Shown here piece by piece: positions 27,072 through 30,792 of a stretch of DNA of 30,792 nucleotides. Below the pieces are notes generated by a model that was given only the letters and a program-made list of their open reading frames with translations, was not told where the DNA came from and ran no database searches. Both the position numbers and the translations under genes were made by a program. Source of the DNA: a virus; IMG/VR virus record IMGVR_UViG_3300033571_002405, positions 1-30,792 of that record. One strand, given 5' to 3'. Positions within the stretch are counted from its first letter, which is position 1. The number at the start of each line of letters is the position of its first letter.

Positions 27072-30000
27072 TGGGCCTTATAGACGTATATAGGATTAAT
27101 CCTGCTGACCAGTTTTCAGTATTTAGCCCGTCATTGAGGAAGACTCAGGAGATAACGTATTACACGTTATTGGCTAAGATCCGTGGTGATTTAAACATAA
27201 CCAGTACGTCAGGTAATGCTGCCCAGTGGGATGAAGCCTACAGGGAGACAATTGTATCAGGAGCTGTAACCGGATACCAGACAAAGACAATTACGCTCAC
27301 CAGAAGAGATGGTTCTGAGATATCATTTAGTTTTCAGGACTTGAATCCAATTCCAGAGGATACCCTGGATATGGTAACCACTCGTGGAAACACGACTGTA
27401 AATACTATATCTGTAGGCGGTGTATTAACTCCTTGGGTAGACCTTGACACATCGTACAGTAACGGCAACATTGTAGGACGTATATCTTGGGATCAGGATA
27501 ATGCCACTATGGATGTTGGCCTGAATGAGAATACCATCCTTAAAGTTGGACAGGACGACCTATGGTATGTAAAGAATCAAACTGGTTCTACGATTCCAAA
27601 GGGAACTGTCGTTATGGCTGTTGGCACTTTAGGAGCCTCTGGACGCATCTTAGTAGCTCCTATGGTGGCAGATGGTTCAGTGAGTCCGAAGTACATCTTA
27701 GGTATCGCCTCAGAGGCTATTGAAGATGGTTCTGATGGATATGTATTAGCTAAGGGTAAACTTAGACAGATTAACACAGCTGCATATGTCAACGGACAGG
27801 TATTGTGGTGCAACCCAGCATCTCCTGGTGGACTTACTGCAACAGAGCCGCAGGCACCTAACTTAAAGCTTCCAATTGCATTTGTAGTAAATGCTGCAAG
27901 TAACGGAACCTTGGCTGTTAGAATAAACACTGGGTCAACGCTGTCGGAAAATAACCAGGTCCAGTTTGGAACCCTGCTTAACAATGACGTTCTTACATAT
28001 GTCTCTGCTAATTCCAGATGGCAGAACGTTCCTATCTCAACGCTAGCTGCAACTGCTGCGTTTAGTACTATCGCTGTAACTGGACAGTCGAGCATCGTAG
28101 CTGACTCTGTGTCTGACACCTTGACCGTTGCTTCAGGAACTGCTATATCTATTACCACAAACGCATCAACTGATACGTTAACAATTACCAACACCGCTCC
28201 TGACCAGATTGTATCTCTTACAGGTGCTGGAACCACACTGATTACTGGAACGTATCCAAACTTTACGATAACCAGCAATGACCAGTATGTAGGCACTGTT
28301 ACTTCCGTTGGTCTAACTATGCCTTCTGCGTTTACAGTAACAAACAGCCCTATAACTAGCAGTGGTACTATCGCTGTAACTGGAGCTGGAACTGCTGCAC
28401 AATACGTTCGTGGTGATGGTCAGTTAGGAGACTTCCCCTCTACTAGCGGTGGAGGATCTAGTGTTAGTTACTACCTTAATGGCAGTGTGAACCAAGGAAC
28501 ATTTGGAGGTAATGTTTATCGTGAGTTTAGCAAGACACCTATTATTGGAGCTGGTACTGATTTCACAATTTCTTCTAATGGGTACATTGCACAGTTCATA
28601 ACAGATGCTAATGATCCATCTTTACTAGAAATCCCCGGTGGAAACTGGAACTTTGAATTTTACTTTAGCTCATCTTCAAGTGGAGGAACTCCATCTTTTT
28701 ATGTTGAGTTAAGCAAGTACGATGGAACAACCTTTACACCAATTGCAAATAATTCAGCATTTCCAGAATTTATAGCCTTTGGTACAACTGTATCTGCATA
28801 CTTTGGAGCTGTTGCTGTTCCACAGACTACACTTGCTGTAACAGACAGGTTGGCCATAAGAATTTATGTAATTAACAGCGGAAGGACAATAACTCTACAT
28901 ACTGAAAACGGACACTTGTGTCAAGTTATTACCACTTTCTCTACTGGGCTTAATGCACTTAATGGACTAACTAAACAAGTTCAGTATTTTGCTACCGGGA
29001 CCACTGGAACAGATTTCTCTATCAACTCTGTAACAGATACTCATACATTCAACCTTCCAACAGCATCTTCTGTAAACAGAGGTGCGCTATCGTCTGCGGA
29101 CTGGATTACGTTTAATGGCAAGGCTGATTTCTCATTCAAGACTATCGCTGTTGCTGGCCAGAGTAGCATTGTGGCAGACGCTGCTGACGACACGTTAACC
29201 GTAGCTTCAGGTACTGGCATAACGCTAACTACCAATGCGTCTACAGACACGCTTACAATTACCAATAATGCCCCTGACCAGACTGTTGTACTTACGGCCG
29301 GAACTGGCATTTCAACAAGCGGTACATATCCTAGCTTCACGATTACTAACACAGCTCCAGATCAGACTGTTGTATTAACTGCTGGAACTGGTATCACAAC
29401 TTCTGGTACCTATCCAAACTTTACCATAACAAACAATGATAGGGGATCGTCTCAGAACATATTTAAGAACTTTGCTGTTAGTGGCCAATCTACTATCGTT
29501 GCAGACAGTAATGACGACACTCTTACCGTAGCCTCCGGCACTGGAATCAGTCTAGCCACTAACGCTGTATCTGACACGTTAACTATTACGAATACTGCTC
29601 CAGACCAGACCGTAGTTCTTACTGCAGGTACTGGAATTTCTACCAGTGGAACATATCCTAGTTTCACTATAACCAATACTGCACCAGATCAAACGGTTGT
29701 ACTTACAGCAGGTACAGGAATTACCACATCTGGTACTTACCCAAGTTTTACCATTACCAATAACGATAGAGGTTCTTCACAAAACATATTCAAGAATATC
29801 GCTGTTCCAACCCAGTCCACCATAACTGCGGCAAATAATAACGACACGTTTACGCTGAAACCTGGGCCAGGCGTATCTATAACTACGCTTACTGCAAACA
29901 ATAATATAACGATAGCAAACACAGACCCAGGTTCTTCTCAGTACATATTCAAGAACATTGCGGTATCTGGGCAGTCTACTATTGTTGCTGATATAAATGA

Positions 30001-30792
30001 CGACACGCTTACTGTAGCGTCTGGAACTGGTATTTCTGTAACTACAGATGCTGTTACCGATACGTTGACATTTACTAACACGGCTCCTGACCAAACTGTA
30101 GCACTTACAGCAGGAACTGGAATCTCTGTAACTGGAACGTATCCAAACTTTACCATCACAAATTCTTCTCCGTCATCTGGTGGAACTGTAACATCTATTG
30201 CTACAACTGCACCAATTACTGGTGGTACTATAACTTCTACTGGAACGATAGGTATCACTCAGTCTGGAGCAAGTACAAGTGGATTTCTAAGCTCTACAGA
30301 TTGGAATACGTTTAATAACAAGCAGAACGCTTTAACGAATCCTATTACTGGAACAGGAACGACTAATTACGTTTCAAAGTTTACTGGAACTACCACTCTA
30401 GGCAATTCGCAGATCTTTGATAACGGAACTAACGTAGGCATTGGGACGGCAAGTCCAAGCGTATTGCTTGAAGCAAATGGCGTAATTCGCTCAACACGGA
30501 CAGGTGTTGCATCACAGTACGTTGAAATCAATGGTGGTGATGCTGTTGGGCCTTTCATTACTGCGGCTGGCGCAAATAAGGTTTTGACTATTCAAAACAA
30601 TTCTACAACAAGTTCGGTAATTCGTTTCAATCAAGCCGTTGCAAGTGAATATACTTGGCTTCAAGCTGGAACCGAACGTATGCGTATCAGTTCCACAGGA
30701 AACGTTGGTATCGGAGCAACAAATCCCGGTGCATTGCTTCAAGTTGGTGTTTCAAACGTTACAGCTGATGCTTTGTTACGCCTTGGCGTTGC
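27071..30792 (+). CDS. Long repetitive tail-fibre protein, C-terminus outside window
   Basis: An ORF of over 1240 codons open to the window end; its ATG overlaps the spanin stop (TAATG). The N-terminal ~330 residues are probably the particle-attachment part (GLIDVYRINPADQFSVF). Ser/Thr/Gly/Asn-rich modules follow, such as GQSTIVADSNDDTLTVASG and APDQTVVLTAGTGI, repeated several times. A non-repetitive insert at 28440-28960 (NWNFEFYFSSSSSGGTPSF, then IRIYVINSGRTITLH) looks like a beta-sandwich receptor domain. The far end has NVGIGTASPS and ERMRISSTGNVGIG, often found just before an S74-type intramolecular chaperone, which would lie outside. It determines host binding. Confidence 0.85.
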   Translation, partial: MGLIDVYRINPADQFSVFSPSLRKTQEITYYTLLAKIRGDLNITSTSGNAAQWDEAYRETIVSGAVTGYQTKTITLTRRDGSEISFSFQDLNPIPEDTLDMVTTRGNTTVNTISVGGVLTPWVDLDTSYSNGNIVGRISWDQDNATMDVGLNENTILKVGQDDLWYVKNQTGSTIPKGTVVMAVGTLGASGRILVAPMVADGSVSPKYILGIASEAIEDGSDGYVLAKGKLRQINTAAYVNGQVLWCNPASPGGLTATEPQAPNLKLPIAFVVNAASNGTLAVRINTGSTLSENNQVQFGTLLNNDVLTYVSANSRWQNVPISTLAATAAFSTIAVTGQSSIVADSVSDTLTVASGTAISITTNASTDTLTITNTAPDQIVSLTGAGTTLITGTYPNFTITSNDQYVGTVTSVGLTMPSAFTVTNSPITSSGTIAVTGAGTAAQYVRGDGQLGDFPSTSGGGSSVSYYLNGSVNQGTFGGNVYREFSKTPIIGAGTDFTISSNGYIAQFITDANDPSLLEIPGGNWNFEFYFSSSSSGGTPSFYVELSKYDGTTFTPIANNSAFPEFIAFGTTVSAYFGAVAVPQTTLAVTDRLAIRIYVINSGRTITLHTENGHLCQVITTFSTGLNALNGLTKQVQYFATGTTGTDFSINSVTDTHTFNLPTASSVNRGALSSADWITFNGKADFSFKTIAVAGQSSIVADAADDTLTVASGTGITLTTNASTDTLTITNNAPDQTVVLTAGTGISTSGTYPSFTITNTAPDQTVVLTAGTGITTSGTYPNFTITNNDRGSSQNIFKNFAVSGQSTIVADSNDDTLTVASGTGISLATNAVSDTLTITNTAPDQTVVLTAGTGISTSGTYPSFTITNTAPDQTVVLTAGTGITTSGTYPSFTITNNDRGSSQNIFKNIAVPTQSTITAANNNDTFTLKPGPGVSITTLTANNNITIANTDPGSSQYIFKNIAVSGQSTIVADINDDTLTVASGTGISVTTDAVTDTLTFTNTAPDQTVALTAGTGISVTGTYPNFTITNSSPSSGGTVTSIATTAPITGGTITSTGTIGITQSGASTSGFLSSTDWNTFNNKQNALTNPITGTGTTNYVSKFTGTTTLGNSQIFDNGTNVGIGTASPSVLLEANGVIRSTRTGVASQYVEINGGDAVGPFITAAGANKVLTIQNNSTTSSVIRFNQAVASEYTWLQAGTERMRISSTGNVGIGATNPGALLQVGVSNVTADALLRLGV
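28060..30170 (+). repeat. In-frame tail-fibre repeats
   Basis: A module of about 100 codons recurs starting near 28060, 29135, 29461, 29785 and 29945. Each begins with (F/K)xIAVxGQS(S/T)IVAD and passes through DTLTVASGTGI, DTLTITN and APDQTVVLTAGTGI to GTYPxFTITN. Some copies are shortened (29785 lacks the later half). DNA similarity is lower than protein similarity, so the repeats are not recent. Confidence 0.8.

Noticed and set aside
28060-30170. The repeated DNA as a CRISPR array.
   Set aside because: Repeats are in frame within one long ORF, vary in length, and have no spacer pattern.
27577-30742. Long minus-strand ORFs (27577-28296, 29041-29352, 29452-29676, 29938-30258 and others) within the tail-fibre gene.
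   Set aside because: They are antisense shadows of the Thr/Gly-rich repeats, with Val-rich translations and no promoters or leaders.

Overview
The window is part of the genome of a tailed double-stranded DNA phage, most likely one that infects a member of the Bacteroidota. Three things point to the host. Many intergenic gaps carry the Bacteroidota-type -7 box TAnnTTTG, some with a TTG about 20 nt upstream. Leaders are A-rich and mostly lack strong Shine-Dalgarno sites. The primase belongs to the VirE/BT4734-like family. No integrase, repressor or other lysogeny gene is visible. The window is cut inside a gene at both ends.

Left arm (1-14.9 kb, all minus strand, so read from right to left). 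Transcription appears to start at a clear promoter at 14880-14911. It first crosses a block of very small, mostly unrecognised genes (14.8-8.7 kb), packed with stop/start overlaps or short A-rich leaders. The first three genes of this block are each followed by a complete type I hammerhead self-cleaving ribozyme (14526-14577, 14201-14250, 13959-14010). In each case the upstream gene's TAA stop lies inside ribozyme stem I, and a 20-29 nt leader to the next gene remains after predicted cleavage. Next come DNA metabolism genes: a DEDDh exonuclease, an ERF annealing protein with a PD-(D/E)XK exonuclease, a small protein with an SSB-type acidic tail, ThyX, a DUF1599 protein, a primase-helicase and a DUF1064 nuclease fragment. 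A glucosaminidase with a membrane anchor and an aberrant 132-nt tRNA-like element lie among them.

Centre (14.9-15.75 kb). About 830 bp has no credible gene and separates the divergent arms. It carries a G4-capable run, a C10 tract, and a hairpin sequence shared with the ERF leader at 6.5 kb. It is the best candidate for an origin or control region.

Right arm (15.8-30.8 kb, plus strand except one gene). An HNH endonuclease is followed by five small basic proteins, including an EF-hand miniprotein and a DUF5872 protein. A lone minus-strand winged-helix-like gene comes next, then a fibre-like virion protein, a GroES-like co-chaperonin, a probable small terminase, large terminase, portal, and a lysis cassette (small membrane protein, holin, M15 endolysin, one-protein spanin). 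The arm ends in a long repetitive tail-fibre gene that runs off the window. Several units start at promoters sharing the core TATATTTG. No major capsid gene was recognised, so it probably lies beyond the right edge.

Together the arms form an early/replication module and a late/virion module driven outward from the central gap. The tandem hammerhead ribozymes at the head of the early operon are the most striking feature. They suggest that this phage cuts its early polycistronic RNA into single-gene pieces without a protein.
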